Positions 1 to 11,499 of a stretch of DNA of 64,000 bases are shown here, piece after piece (within the stretch, counting starts at the first letter, position 1; every line of letters begins with the position of its first letter). The notes beneath the pieces were generated by a model. That model saw only the letters and a list, made by a program, of their open reading frames with translations, made no database searches and was not told the origin of the DNA. Source of the DNA: Marisa cornuarietis (Eukaryota > Mollusca > Gastropoda > Architaenioglossa > Ampullariidae); assembly GCA_004794655.1 (NCBI GenBank), contig SMMW01000521.1:1580001-1644000 (forward strand), read 5' to 3'. The position numbers and the translations under genes were made by a program.

Positions 1-827
1 AACTGTACTTGTGTTCAATTTTATAATTAGTTTTAGTGTAGATTACAAAGAAGTGTTGTAACTTGTTAAGTACATTTGTTTTGTGGTGCTTACTTGTTGA
101 CAGCCAATAAAAGATACCACGTTTTATTGGTGTTTGTTATGGTTTTAGTGAGAAACTCAGTAACAGGGAATAGAAGTAGACAAGGTAACGACATTTGTAC
201 CATGGAGGCTTGCCGACCGTAGTGCTGCATTACCTTGTTATAGCTAATTAATTAATAATAATATAGTTAAATAAGTATTTTATCATATGCTAGTTTTTCT
301 TATTTTCTACTGTTGGTCGTATTTGTGTTGCCTTATGCCTGCAATATTATCTAGTGCGTTTGTTAACAGGATTCTTTTGTTTCTTGGTCCATTAGCCAAT
401 CCAGCTTATGGTATTAAGGCAAAATATCGCGATATTAAATTTAAAATATGATGAAATATATTTTTTTTTCTTGTGTCACAGTATGCATATAAAAACAGTA
501 ATTTAGGTAATTGACCTCAGATCATTAAAATAGAGAATAAAATGGGTAGTTCGACAGCGATAACCTAAAACAGTATTATCATAAAATTTAAAAGTCTGTG
601 TATAGCGACGGAAAATGCTTAAGATTATCTATATAAGTTGAAATGTGCATCAATGTGACATCAGCCATAACGACACTAGGCTTCAATTTAGCTCTCTTAG
701 CTTTCACAGACTAAATCTTCGCTCGGTACAGATGTAGCAAGAGGAGAAACGGAAAGAAACGGGGAAAGCGGACAAGGGAGGGAAGACCAGTCAAATTCGC
801 AAAACAAAAATCCCCATCTGTTCGCAG
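1..827 (+). other. Sequence upstream of cassette 1 (intron or 3' UTR of a preceding unit)
   Basis: There is no coding exon that I can support. The segment is AT-rich and identical, as far as I can read, to 5457-6283. It contains an AATAAA at 106-111 followed by a GT-rich stretch. The window starts inside the duplicated unit, so its left border cannot be seen. Confidence 0.6.
106..111 (+). promoter_or_regulatory. Candidate poly(A) signal upstream of cassette 1
   Basis: AATAAA is followed 15-30 bases later by a GT-rich element (ttggtgtttgttatgg). A similar arrangement of signal plus ttggtgtgtgtcatgg lies before cassette 4 at 30208. Confidence 0.5.
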
Positions 828-950
828 GCGACAATAACAGCAGCAATGGGTCCAGCAACAGTACCGTCCTTATAATAGCTGGTGCTGGGGGAGCAGCCTT
901 CTTGATCATCTCTGTTGCCATCATCGTCATCGTCATAACGATAAAGAAAA
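828..950 (+). CDS. Cassette 1 exon 1: transmembrane exon
   Basis: After the acceptor ttcgcag the exon encodes a short Asn/Ser-rich stalk (DNNSSNGSSNST, with N-glycosylation sequons) and about 25 hydrophobic residues that begin with a Gly/Ala-rich run (IIAGAGGAA), followed by KKK as stop-transfer signal. The donor is gtaggt. 123 bases, phase 1 at both ends. Confidence 0.85.
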
Positions 951-3281
951 GTAGGTATTTTATGAATGTTCAACTTTGTAGTACCTTCACATTTTTTTCT
1001 ACACGGTATAGTACACATATTTTAAAAAACGGAATTGGTATAAATCTGAGACTAACATTAATATGAGCTTTACCATTTATAGATAAACAATGAATTTTTT
1101 TAATGTGGCGTGCCACTTGTTTCAGAATCAGGACACGTAAAGGTGCGGAAGGTCGAGTCGACCACTGGGAACGAAGGTAAGTGGCATTTGTGTTGCATTC
1201 CGTTTGAAGTTCTAATGAATTTGCAGTACTTTACAGAAACTCTCGTGTTCGTGGTTCTTGAATAATTTGTTTCTTGTTTGAGTTAGCCCCAAAAATACTT
1301 TTATGAAAACCAAGTCTGAAAAAAAATCAACGTAAACGTAAAAAGACAGCAAAACGATTGATGGCTTGTGTGAAAAAAGTGAGCTGACGAATTTAATTGT
1401 AATGCAGGAAATCGGCAGGAAGAAGTTCGCAACAACGAGGAGAACAATGCAAACGAAGGTAACCAGTTGTTTCCTGTTTTGCTTTATTTATTTCCTTTTG
1501 TTGCTGTTACAAGTTGGTCATCCAATCTTAAAATCAATTGGAACTAATTACTCAGTTGTCCTAAACCCTCCAGTAAAGCCACTAAAGCTCAATTGTTCCA
1601 AGCTAATAAAATTACCCTCACCCAACCTTTAAACGATTCAGATTGTTCTGAAATTTCAAGAGCTTCTACAGTTACATGTAAAGTACTGCACGTGCGATGT
1701 AATTTTTTACCACAAAATTGTTTTAATATGGGAGCAGACTCAAACAGAACTAGAAAGTTTGTAAAATATTTCTGACAATTTTCCTGGTGTTTTAGAAGTA
1801 ACAGGCGCAAGGCAGTCGTCGAGAAAGAGCGAGTCTGTGGGAAGCACGCATGCGCCAGAAGCCGGAGTCGGAAGCGGAACTGAGAGCTCCAGCACTCGCT
1901 CGTCATCGTCTGGAAGCGACAAGGCGACGTCACATCCTAATTATGATTCAACAGCCATGCAACAAGTTGAGCTTCACACCTACAAAAACTTGCCTATCAA
2001 AAGTGAGTCATAGAGTGCGTAAGTAAGAAAAAAAGGAAGGAAGGAAGGTAGCAAGTGAATGAGTTAGAAAGACACAGCAAAGGAAAGATTTTGAAAGAAG
2101 AACAAAAGATATAACATAACAAAGACAGAAAGAAAAGCCTAATGACCGAAAGGCATACCAAAACAGCAGGAAGGAAGACAAAAGGAAAAGAAAGATAGAA
2201 AAATGAAACAAACATATACAGGAATGGGTGTGGGAGGTTAAGGCGAAAGATAGTCTAAAGGATATGAGAAAAATAGTAAAAAAATGAAAGATTTTTTATA
2301 GGTCCTGTGGCCTAGTAAGAATAAATGGTAACTAAATCATTTTATATCATAAACTGATTACAGTTCAAGTCAAAGCATACGTCAAAAAATGTTGCATTAG
2401 AGAAATAAGGAGCGATCGAAGCTAAGTAAATTGGGATAATCACTTATTTTTCTCAGCTTCCGGTTACACCACACCCACAGCCAAGAAAGAAAGCCACTCG
2501 TACTTGAAGCTGAGGACAAGCAAGGCTCAGCCAGACGTAGCGAATCCGCCCATAGCAGAAGTGCAGAATTCTGACATTTATGACACACCATACCAAACAA
2601 GAGAAGCTCTACAAGGCACCGGTGTTTTCGAAGCACCAGCTCCTCCCGATAAGGAAGCAGTAACCAGTGAAGGTTATGAAACACCACCTCCTCCCGAGAA
2701 AGGCACACCCCCAGAGGAAGCGTATGCAAATCAAGGTAATATTTTGTTGTAACAAATCACTTTTGCATTTTTTATAGATGCAAAAATGAAGTTTGAGTTT
2801 ATTTATATTATACAGGCTAATAACTTTTATCCAGTCATATATTAATTAAGTTACTCAGATTAACTAGTCTTTACCCAAAACAACTCATCATTTTGCTTTT
2901 ATATTGCTAAATGATAACTTGCTCCATTACGGCTTACAAAATACAATATAAATCAAACTGTCACAGCATAAATTCAATGCAATACAAGTTTTACACGGTA
3001 CATTTGTTAGTCTGCTCAGGAGCAATATTGTAGTTGGTATGTCTGATCATAATAGAGAATTCAATTTGTCATTATATTTTATTATGCTTCCCTTATTATG
3101 CAGTAGTAAGATGTCAAGTATATGTAGGTATTGCTTACATACAAGATTAATTACCAAAGATTACGGACAGAAGGCTTTCTACAATATACATTTCGTTTAC
3201 TTAAGATCAGAATGTTTGTTTACAGGTCAATTGTCTCAAGTCATCGAAGGGGACGAAGTCAGTTATTACAACACTGCTTGA
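828..3281 (+). CDS. Cassette 1: membrane anchor and tyrosine-rich tail of an IgSF receptor (six exons, 5' part outside window)
   Basis: Six exons, joined 828-950, 1126-1176, 1408-1458, 1796-2002, 2457-2735 and 3226-3281, encode a transmembrane segment and a tail of about 215 residues. Each border is GT/AG and each junction is phase 1, so the reading frame runs through to a TGA. The tail has a Ser-rich stretch, YxxL motifs (YKNL, YLKL), a proline-rich part, the pYxN-type sites YKN, YAN and YYN, and ends SYYNTA. pYxN is the Grb2 SH2 consensus, so recruitment of Grb2-like adaptors is a fair inference. No ectodomain exon lies upstream in the window; the exon starts with two bases of a split codon, so a donor exon must lie left of position 1 or this is a partial copy. 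Product is an uncharacterised single-pass receptor tail. Cassette 3 is a clear paralogue. Confidence 0.82.
1126..1176 (+). CDS. Cassette 1 exon 2: juxtamembrane mini-exon
   Basis: 51 bases between acceptor ttgtttcag and donor gtaagt. It encodes KSGHVKVRKVESTTGNE, a basic juxtamembrane segment. Phase 1 at both ends. A related mini-exon stands at the same place in cassette 3 (20429-20470). Confidence 0.75.
1408..1458 (+). CDS. Cassette 1 exon 3: second mini-exon
   Basis: 51 bases between acceptor taatgcag and donor gtaacc. It encodes GNRQEEVRNNEENNANE, highly charged and without recognisable motifs. Phase 1 at both ends. Cassette 3 has no counterpart, so the exon may be optional. Confidence 0.7.
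1796..2002 (+). CDS. Cassette 1 exon 4: Ser-rich segment with first YxxL
   Basis: 207 bases between acceptor ggtgttttag and donor gtgagt. A Ser/Gly-rich low-complexity part leads to NYDSTAMQQVELHTYKNL, which aligns residue by residue with cassette 3 (NYTSTALQEVEIHAYMDL). YKNL is both a YxxL and a pYxN motif. Phase 1 at both ends. Confidence 0.82.
2457..2735 (+). CDS. Cassette 1 exon 5: second YxxL, proline-rich and tyrosine-rich tail
   Basis: 279 bases between acceptor tttttctcag and donor gtaata. The exon contains YLKL, DIYDTPY, GYETPPPP and EAYANQ. The first tyrosine motif lies 18 residues after YKNL of the previous exon. APAPPDK and TPPPPEK resemble SH3-ligand sequences. Phase 1 at both ends. 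Confidence 0.82.
3226..3281 (+). CDS. Cassette 1 exon 6: terminal exon ending SYYNTA
   Basis: The acceptor gtttacag is followed by 18 codons ending in TGA. The encoded end is GDEVSYYNTA. The last residues YYNTA are the same as in cassette 3, which is otherwise different here, and this supports the exon and its frame. Confidence 0.82.
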
Positions 3282-4774
3282 TCTATGCCAGTGGCTCTGA
3301 GGTTGTTTTTTTTTCAAAAATAAGCACAAACACAGTTCTATCTTTGCTGCTGGTGGGAAAAGCTGGCACTTTTCCTCTGACAGTGCCAGTAATGTGAAAG
3401 AAAATAAGAAATGGACTAAAAACTCTCTCACATACCAAATCAAATTTGAGAGTTGCGTATTGTCAGTCAGCAACCAAGGTCTCGTCTGTTACAACCTCTA
3501 ACAAAAAAGAAAAATTATCATGTCTCAAAGCAGCCCACGGTATCATCGTTTTCTAACTCCGTAATCTTATTCTTAACTATCATCTATCAAGAAATCCATT
3601 TATAGTTTTGTGTTCTTCTTCTTTCTTCATCTATTCCGTTCTCTTCCAAAAAATTGCATCTGATTTACATGGTTTGCTTAGAAAAATGTAAGAATTTTTT
3701 TTTAAATATGCACCATCCTACCTTTTTATAAGAAGCATATTCACATGTTTTCATGTTTTAAGAGTAATGATAACTTATGTAGAGCAAGGTACTGGAGTTT
3801 CAAGCCATACCTTATTCTTTGATGTGACACGGCAGAATTATCTGGCTTTTTTGCTATTTAGTTTTGTTATCTTTCACGGTCAGTGCTACTGTATGCTTGA
3901 TGTTGTTTATACCCTGAGCTCATTGGTAGTGTTCCTGTTTCACTTGCCACCTGTATGGAACTTGCTTGCTCTGATTTAATCTTAATCTGTCATTAAAACT
4001 TCCGAGCTTAACATGCCTAGCTAGTGGAACTGCCCACCACCTGGCGACCAAACTGATACTGTCTTATGATTCTAATGAGATTTGCAAGCTCAAGGGCTTC
4101 AGCCATGACAACTAACTAGGTTGTTGTTCGGGGGTTTCTTAATCCTCCGTTTATCCCCCGGACCCAGGGTATATCCCTAAAGCCTAGTTTTGACAAGGAT
4201 TTAAAAGTAGGATTTATTAACTATCTGCTTGCCTCCAAAGTCTGCACCTGCTATCTGGTGGTAGACTTTGCTTATCGTCCGAATCATCGCTAAGTCAACT
4301 TATCTATGTCTGTATGTACCATAATGATTTCCTCATAAAAGTCTAACTCAGAACGGTATCTTGCTCAGTATCTCATCTAAGTTATACCATACATTACAAA
4401 TTTATGCAAAAGATTCTGAACTAATTTTAGGGTAGAGGCATTATAGTAAACATGATAGACGAGCTTGGAGCAGCTAGTAGATCACTATAGCTATCCTTTT
4501 CCCTCTTACTGATTCTGTGCAGCAAGGTTTCCCACAAGTGAAGACTTCCTCAGACCGCACGAGGACATCACTGGTTCACAGGAATTTTTCTCTTTCTTTG
4601 TCTTGATGTCTTTGGTCGTATGCATAAGAAGACAGAGGAAGCCTACATATTATTATATTGAAGGAGTGTATTTACATATATATATATATGAGTGCATGGG
4701 TATTTGAGCCTATAGACTTTAGATTACTTGAGTGGTTGCCCGTTTGTGCTTGTCTTATTTGTATACTTAAATCA

Positions 4775-4830
<56 letters not shown>

Positions 4831-5178
4831 ACTTTAGTAAACATACGATTACTGATGATTCTATCATTTCATAAGCAAGGAAAAATATATACTGCATATA
4901 TAATATATATATATATATACATCGTCAGAAAGACAGCTTTACGCTCAAAGTAAAATGACTTGTTCCAAAAAAAGAAATCGTCTCAGACATATAACTTCAC
5001 ACAATCTTTTTAGTCTGAATGTTTATTTAGGAATTAAACATTACTTATCTTTATCTAATTCTGTGTTGCTTGGACTTATCAAGATTGTGTGTAATAACTT
5101 ATACGATGTTTCTCTATTTATTAACTGGGTTCTCTTCTGTATTTATGTTTTTTTGTTGTTTCTGCTTCTCTGCTTCAG
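3282..5178 (+). other. Downstream of cassette 1: probable 3' UTR and spacer
   Basis: No exon is recognised. The first roughly 155 bases are shared with cassette 2; from about 3438 the sequence is unlike the region after cassette 2. It holds a GT microsatellite at 4777-4827 and AT-rich simple stretches near 4678 and 4905. Confidence 0.5.
4777..4827. repeat. (GT)n microsatellite
   Basis: About 25 perfect GT units. Confidence 0.95.
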
Positions 5179-5225
5179 ATGTGAAAAGGAAGTGCAGCTA
5201 TCAAGAATATCTTGATAAAATTTAA
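5179..5225 (+). CDS. Candidate alternative (non-membrane) terminal exon before cassette 2
   Basis: A strong acceptor (ctgcttctctgcttcag) is followed in the phase shared by all cassettes by 15 codons, DVKRKCSYQEYLDKI, and a TAA. AATAAA with a GT-rich region lies 107 bases further on. Joined to an ectodomain it would end the protein without a membrane anchor. Any acceptor-like AG gives a short reading frame, so the case rests only on acceptor quality and the nearby poly(A) signal, which could equally serve the cassette 1 3' UTR. Confidence 0.25.
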
Positions 5226-5331
5226 CGAGAGATATTTTATTTATGGCATTATTCGCAGACTCTGTAATTATTTTCTCTGTTAGATGTCAATTTTTTGTTC
5301 CTATAATGTTTTCATATTGTTTGAGATTATG

Positions 5332-5337
5332 AATAAA
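5332..5337 (+). promoter_or_regulatory. Candidate poly(A) signal after cassette 1
   Basis: AATAAA is followed by attggttgttggtttattc, a GT-rich downstream element. It could end the cassette 1 transcript or the candidate exon at 5179. Confidence 0.5.
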
Positions 5338-5561
5338 ATTATATTGGTTGTTGGTTTATTCATTGTTGTGAAAGGTTTCGGAGGTGTTATAAATCTTTTA
5401 AAGTATAAAGCAAGTCCAGTTTCTCGATAGCATGTAAGACCTCTATCTTTTTAGGAAACTGTACTTGTGTTCAATTTTATAATTAGTTTTAGTGTAGATT
5501 ACAAAGAAGTGTTGTAACTTGTTAAGTACATTTGTTTTGTGGTGCTTACTTGTTGACAGCC

Positions 5562-5567
5562 AATAAA
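5562..5567 (+). promoter_or_regulatory. Candidate poly(A) signal upstream of cassette 2
   Basis: Second copy of the AATAAA and GT-rich element at 106. Confidence 0.5.
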
Positions 5568-6283
5568 AGATACCACGTTTTATTGGTGTTTGTTATGGTT
5601 TTAGTGAGAAACTCAGTAACAGGGAATAGAAGTAGACAAGGTAACGACATTTGTACCATGGAGGCTTGCCGACCGTAGTGCTGCATTACCTTGTTATAGC
5701 TAATTAATTAATAATAATATAGTTAAATAAGTATTTTATCATATGCTAGTTTTTCTTATTTTCTACTGTTGGTCGTATTTGTGTTGCCTTATGCCTGCAA
5801 TATTATCTAGTGCGTTTGTTAACAGGATTCTTTTGTTTCTTGGTCCATTAGCCAATCCAGCTTATGGTATTAAGGCAAAATATCGCGATATTAAATTTAA
5901 AATATGATGAAATATATTTTTTTTTCTTGTGTCACAGTATGCATATAAAAACAGTAATTTAGGTAATTGACCTCAGATCATTAAAATAGAGAATAAAATG
6001 GGTAGTTCGACAGCGATAACCTAAAACAGTATTATCATAAAATTTAAAAGTCTGTGTATAGCGACGGAAAATGCTTAAGATTATCTATATAAGTTGAAAT
6101 GTGCATCAATGTGACATCAGCCATAACGACACTAGGCTTCAATTTAGCTCTCTTAGCTTTCACAGACTAAATCTTCGCTCGGTACAGATGTAGCAAGAGG
6201 AGAAACGGAAAGAAACGGGGAAAGCGGACAAGGGAGGGAAGACCAGTCAAATTCGCAAAACAAAAATCCCCATCTGTTCGCAG

Positions 6284-6406
6284 GCGACAATAACAGCAGC
6301 AATGGGTCCAGCAACAGTACCGTCCTTATAATAGCTGGTGCTGGGGGAGCAGCCTTCTTGATCATCTCTGTTGCCATCATCGTCATCGTCATAACGATAA
6401 AGAAAA
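6284..6406 (+). CDS. Cassette 2 exon 1: transmembrane exon
   Basis: Same as 828-950, with acceptor ttcgcag and donor gtaggt intact. Confidence 0.83.
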
Positions 6407-8736
6407 GTAGGTATTTTATGAATGTTCAACTTTGTAGTACCTTCACATTTTTTTCTACACGGTATAGTACACATATTTTAAAAAACGGAATTGGTATAAA
6501 TCTGAGACTAACATTAATATGAGCTTTACCATTTATAGATAAACAATGAATTTTTTTAATGTGGCGTGCCACTTGTTTCAGAATCAGGACACGTAAAGGT
6601 GCGGAAGGTCGAGTCGACCACTGGGAACGAAGGTAAGTGGCATTTGTGTTGCATTCCGTTTGAAGTTCTAATGAATTTGCAGTACTTTACAGAAACTCTC
6701 GTGTTCGTGGTTCTTGAATAATTTGTTTCTTGTTTGAGTTAGCCCCAAAAATACTTTTATGAAAACCAAGTCTGAAAAAAAATCAACGTAAACGTAAAAA
6801 GACAGCAAAACAATTGATGGCTTGTGTGAAAAAAGTGAGTTGACGAATTTAATTGTAATGCAGGAAATCGGCAGGAAGAAGTTCGCAACAACGAAGAGAA
6901 CAATGCAAACGAAGGTAACCAGTTGTTTCCTGTTTTGCTTTATTTATTTCCTTTTGTTGCTGTTACAAGTTGGTCATCCAATCTTAAAATCAATTGGAAC
7001 TAATTACTCAGTTGTCCTAAACCCTCCAGTAAAGCCACTAAAGCTCAATTGTTCCAAGCTAATAAAATTACCCTCACCCAACCTTTAAACGATTCAGATT
7101 GTTCTTAAATTTCAAGAGCTTCTACAGTTACATGTAAAGTACTGCACGTGCGATGTAATTTTTTACCACAAAATTGTTTTAATATGGGAGCAGACTCAAA
7201 CAGAACTAGAAAGTTTGTAAAATATTTCTGACAATTTTCCTGGTGTTTTAGAAGTAACAGGCGCAAGGCAGTCGTCGAGAAAGAGCGAGTCTGTGGGAAG
7301 CACGCATGCGCCAGAAGCCGGAGTCGGAAGCGGAACTGAGAGCTCCAGCACTCGCTCGTCATCGTCTGGAAGCGACAAGGCGACGTCACATCCTAATTAT
7401 GATTCAACAGCCATGCAACAAGTTGAGCTTCACACCTACAAGAACTTGCCTATCAAAAGTGAGTCATAGAGTGCGTAAGTAAGAAAAAAAGGAAGGAAGG
7501 AAGGTAGCAAGTGAATGAGTTAGAAAGACACAGCAAAGGAAAGATTTTGAAAGAAGAACAAAAGATATAACATAACAAAGACAGAAAGAAAAGCCTAATG
7601 ACCGAAAGGCATACCAAAACAGCAGGAAGGAAGACAAAAGGAAAAGAAAGATAGAAAAATGAAACAAACATATACAGGAATGGGTGTGGGAGGTTAAGGC
7701 GAAAGATAGTCTAAAGGATATGAGAAAAATAGTAAAAAAATGAAAGATTTTTATAGGTCCTGTGGCCTAGTAAGAATAAATGGTAACTAAATCATTTTAT
7801 ATCATAAACTGATTACAGTTCAAGTCAAAGCATACGTCAAAAAATGTTGCATTAGAGAAATAAGGAGCGATCGAAGCTAAGTAAATTGGGATAATCACTT
7901 ATTTTTCTCAGCTTCCGGTTACACCACACCCACAGCCAAGAAAGAAAGCCACTCGTACTTGAAGCTGAGGACAAGCAAGGCTCAGCCAGACGTAGCGAAT
8001 CCGCCCATAGCAGAAGTGCAGAATTCTGACATTTATGACACACCATACCAAACAAGAGAAGCTCTACAAGGCACCGGTGTTTTCGAAGCACCAGCTCCTC
8101 CCGATAAGGAAGCAGTAACCAGTGAAGGTTATGAAACACCACCTCCTCCCGAGAAAGGCACACCCCCAGAGGAAGCGTATGCAAATCAAGGTAATATTTT
8201 GTTGTAACAAATCACTTTTGCATTTTTTATAGATGCAAAAATGAAGTTTGAGTTTATTTATATTATACAGGCTAATAACTTTTATCCAGTCATATATTAA
8301 TTAAGTTACTCAGATTTACTAGTCTTTACCCAAAACAACTCATCATTTTGCTTTTATATTGCTAAATGATAACTTGCTCCATTACGGCTTACAAAATACA
8401 ATATAAATCAAACTGTCACAGCATAAATTCAATGCAATACAAGTTTTACACGGTACATTTGTTAGTCTGCTCAGGAGCAATATTGTAGTTGGTATGTCTG
8501 ATCATAATAGAGAATTCAATTTGTCATTATATTTTATTATGCTTCCCTTATTATGCAGTAGTAAGATGTCAAGTATATGTAGGTATTGCTTACATACAAG
8601 ATTAATTACCAAAGATTACGGACAGAAGGCTTTCTACAATATACATTTCGTTTACTTAAGATCAGAATGTTTGTTTACAGGTCAATTGTCTCAAGTCATC
8701 GAAGGGGACGAAGTCAGTTATTACAACACTGCTTGA
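6284..8736 (+). CDS. Cassette 2: near-identical copy of cassette 1 (six exons)
   Basis: Exons 6284-6406, 6582-6632, 6864-6914, 7252-7458, 7912-8190 and 8681-8736 encode exactly the same protein segment as cassette 1. All splice sites are intact. No Ig-domain exon is found between the end of cassette 1 and this transmembrane exon, so an autonomous receptor gene is unlikely. It is either an alternative 3' end of an upstream gene, a non-functional partial copy, or an assembly duplicate of one locus. Confidence 0.8.
6582..6632 (+). CDS. Cassette 2 exon 2: juxtamembrane mini-exon
   Basis: Same as 1126-1176. Confidence 0.75.
6864..6914 (+). CDS. Cassette 2 exon 3: mini-exon
   Basis: Same protein as 1408-1458, with one synonymous change (GAG to GAA). 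Confidence 0.7.
7252..7458 (+). CDS. Cassette 2 exon 4: Ser-rich segment with YKNL
   Basis: Same protein as 1796-2002, with one synonymous change (AAA to AAG in the codon after the YKNL tyrosine). Confidence 0.8.
7912..8190 (+). CDS. Cassette 2 exon 5: YLKL and proline-rich tail
   Basis: Same as 2457-2735. Confidence 0.8.
8681..8736 (+). CDS. Cassette 2 exon 6: terminal exon ending SYYNTA
   Basis: Same as 3226-3281, including the TGA stop. Confidence 0.8.
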
Positions 8737-8892
8737 TCTATGCCAGTGGCTCTGAGGTTGTTTTTTTTTCAAAAATAAGCACAAACACAGTTCTATCTTT
8801 GCTGCTGGTGGGAAAAGCTGGCACTTTTCCTCTGACAGTGCCAGTAATGTGAAAGAAAATAAGAAATGGACTAAAAACTCTCTCACATACCA

Positions 8893-11499
8893 TTGAAGTG
8901 AGTAGTGAGTAGTGAGTAGAAAACTATATGCAAAAGACTGTCCTGTCAAAATAACTTATTGCAGATAAAACATTGTAGTTGTGAGGTATGTTGTTAGAAG
9001 AACATGTTAATGGGGTATAGGTTGCCAGTTGAAACAGGGAAGTAGGTGGACTGCATGAGGTGAGGCGGGCAGGTAGAGCGGTTGCCAGGTAATGTTTCGA
9101 TGTTGCTAGGTAACGAAGGACGTTGGGAGGTAAGACGAAGAATGGTTGATAAATATTTTTGTCAAGGCAGTATGTTTAAGAGAAACAGAGATTAGAATGT
9201 ATTGTACGAACAAGATGAGCATTTTGAGTGAGTGAGTGAGTGAGTGAGTGAGTGAGTGAGTGAGTGAGTGAGTGAGTGAGTCCAAAAGACTCGCTCTGAA
9301 ATGTAAATTTCTATCCGGCTGTTAATAATTTAATTCATTATATTTATACAATTACTTACGATATATATAGACAAATGTAGTTTTTCTCAAACACTTTATC
9401 TAACGTTTTGTGTGTTAAATGTATGCAATTTTTTCATCTATTTTACATGTACACAAGCATCTCTCGCCCATACATACACGTATGTAGACAAACGCAAAAC
9501 ATACACGGAAGCATCCTCTAACAAAGATGATTGGTTTCGTCGAATATCTTTTCTTGATGCATCTAAAAATGTTCGCTTTTAGTTCAGATGCATTGTTTTG
9601 TGTTGTAACAGGCGCTAGCTACATGGTTAAGGCAAAGAACTCAGCTAAACTGCTTTTATGTTAAAATAGTTTTAGCTGACTGCTTTTAGTTAACCATCTA
9701 GCCTGTGCCTACCAACAGGATGTTAATCTGAAATTGTCTGTCAAATAAATTTCTTAAACAAAAATAGAACAATTTCTTTCATTTATCTGAAGAAAGATGG
9801 TTGTATTCGTCATGGTTTGTATTCATTATTTCTCATAATCAATTTGTGATTATTCTTTTTATTTTCTGTTCTCTATCTGTTCTCCGTTCTGTTATTTAAC
9901 AAAAAGCAGATATCTAGAGATCAAATTAATACCATCAACCTTTTTTTAATTGTTCAAGCATACTTTATCCACTTTTATGTTGGTCAAACTAAATAAATTT
10001 GATTAATATTAACCATGTTTAACACTCTAACCTCTTTAGAGAAAATATCACCTACCAGCGATTATGGACATATTACAGTTTATCTTTAATTAGATGTAAA
10101 ACCCAAAGCCTTGAATGCCGATTCAAACATCAGTTAACATCATTATAGTCACACGGTCGCAAAAAGTAACAAATAATGCCACTACCTCCACAGTTTCTCT
10201 CAAACTCTCTTTCTTCTTCTTCTTCTTCTCTCTCTCTCTTTCATTTTCCCGCAGGACACTCTATCCTCTCTCTCTTTCTTACTATCTGTTTTTTTCGTTC
10301 TCTCGCTCTTCCTGTTATAACTGCCTGGTCATGCATACCTCAGTTATTGGTTCTTGATTAGAAGAGGCGTCTCTGCAGAGTTCAAATTCGATGAATATAA
10401 AATAATACTTCAACTTCTAAGTTTTGGCTCACAAGTGCACTGTCTAAAGTTGTGATAGTCGTTAGCTGGGGCTCAGGAGTAAGTTAAGCTGCTTATAATT
10501 ATATGTTAAGACCGTGTTTTCTGACATCTTCACGTGTGTAATCCAGCTACAAATGTGATGTTCAGTTTGATCTTAACTATGTTGCTCTCTTTTCTCCTCC
10601 TTCCAACTCTTTTTCTGTCCCTCCCTTACTTTCTGATACATTTATTCACAAATCCACAAATTAAGACACTTTAATGCTACTCTAACCAGAATGGACATAT
10701 GTCTATATACAGACACACATGTACACAAACTCATGTCCTAGAAAATATACCTAGAGTTTTCTATGAGTTTTTGATTTTAAATTCTGTTTCAGTGTATTTG
10801 CTTTTGCTCGCATGCTCCACAGCAGGAAAATATCTCACGAATAACACTTTCCCTAACTCCTAACCCTCGTGCTCTCTAGACAATCATCTTGTGTGTAAAA
10901 CCTTATTATAAACTGTTCAGTTAAGGTCACTGAATGCTGTTGTTTAAACGATCGTTACATAGAATCACGCCCTTCTTAATATCTATTTGATGTGTTCTTT
11001 GATAGTGGTAACTTCCTTGATACATAGAAGTAGTTATTCAAACACTTCATACAAATGTGAATAGATAGTTACAAAACAATATTTCTTTAAGAAAATATAG
11101 TAAAAGTTGTTGCTGTGAATTCAAGAATTCAAGAACACGGATCATGTTGTTGGTGGGGACCAAGATTGTTTTAAGTTAAGTCATAAGACAACAGATTACA
11201 TTTGCGCATTGGCCATTGATGTACAAATCATTTTCACCATCATAGTATTTACGATTTTATAAAGCATTTGACTCTCCCACAAGAAATACATTTAGAATGT
11301 GTTGCATAAAAAAGGTGTTCAAAGGAAAGTTTCAATAATTTAGAGTTGCATAATTATGTAAAAGCTAGAGACTGTGTGTGTGGGAACCTGACAAACTACT
11401 TTTAATGTCCCCATGAGTTTTAAGCAAGATGAAAGATGTAGTCCTGTATTATACTTATCACTTATTAATAATTATAACTTAACAAAAATTTCTGTTGAA
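8893..11499. other. Spacer after cassette 2, no gene seen
   Basis: I recognise no exon. The segment has a short GTGAGTA repeat near 8897-8920, a GAGT array at 9225-9281 and a pyrimidine-rich stretch at 10190-10320. It is otherwise AT-rich unique-looking sequence. Confidence 0.5.
9225..9281. repeat. (GAGT)n microsatellite
   Basis: About 14 perfect units. The same motif forms a longer array at 38560-38654. Confidence 0.95.

Larger units (their letters stand above)
5457..8892 (+). repeat. Tandem duplicate of 1-3437
   Basis: The segment repeats 1-3437 with a shift of 5456 bases (5455 after one base lost from a T run near 2291/7747). I see about six single-base differences and one indel. The two differences that fall in exons (GAG/GAA and AAA/AAG) are synonymous. 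The match stops abruptly after ctctcacatacca. Confidence 0.95.

Noticed and set aside
697..1018. Open frames on the - strand over the transmembrane exons
   Set aside because: They mirror the repetitive hydrophobic codons of the real + strand exon and have no splice context.
1796..2735. Canonical ITAM or ITIM in the tails
   Set aside because: The YxxL spacing is 18 residues instead of 6-12, and the -2 residues (His) do not fit the ITIM consensus.
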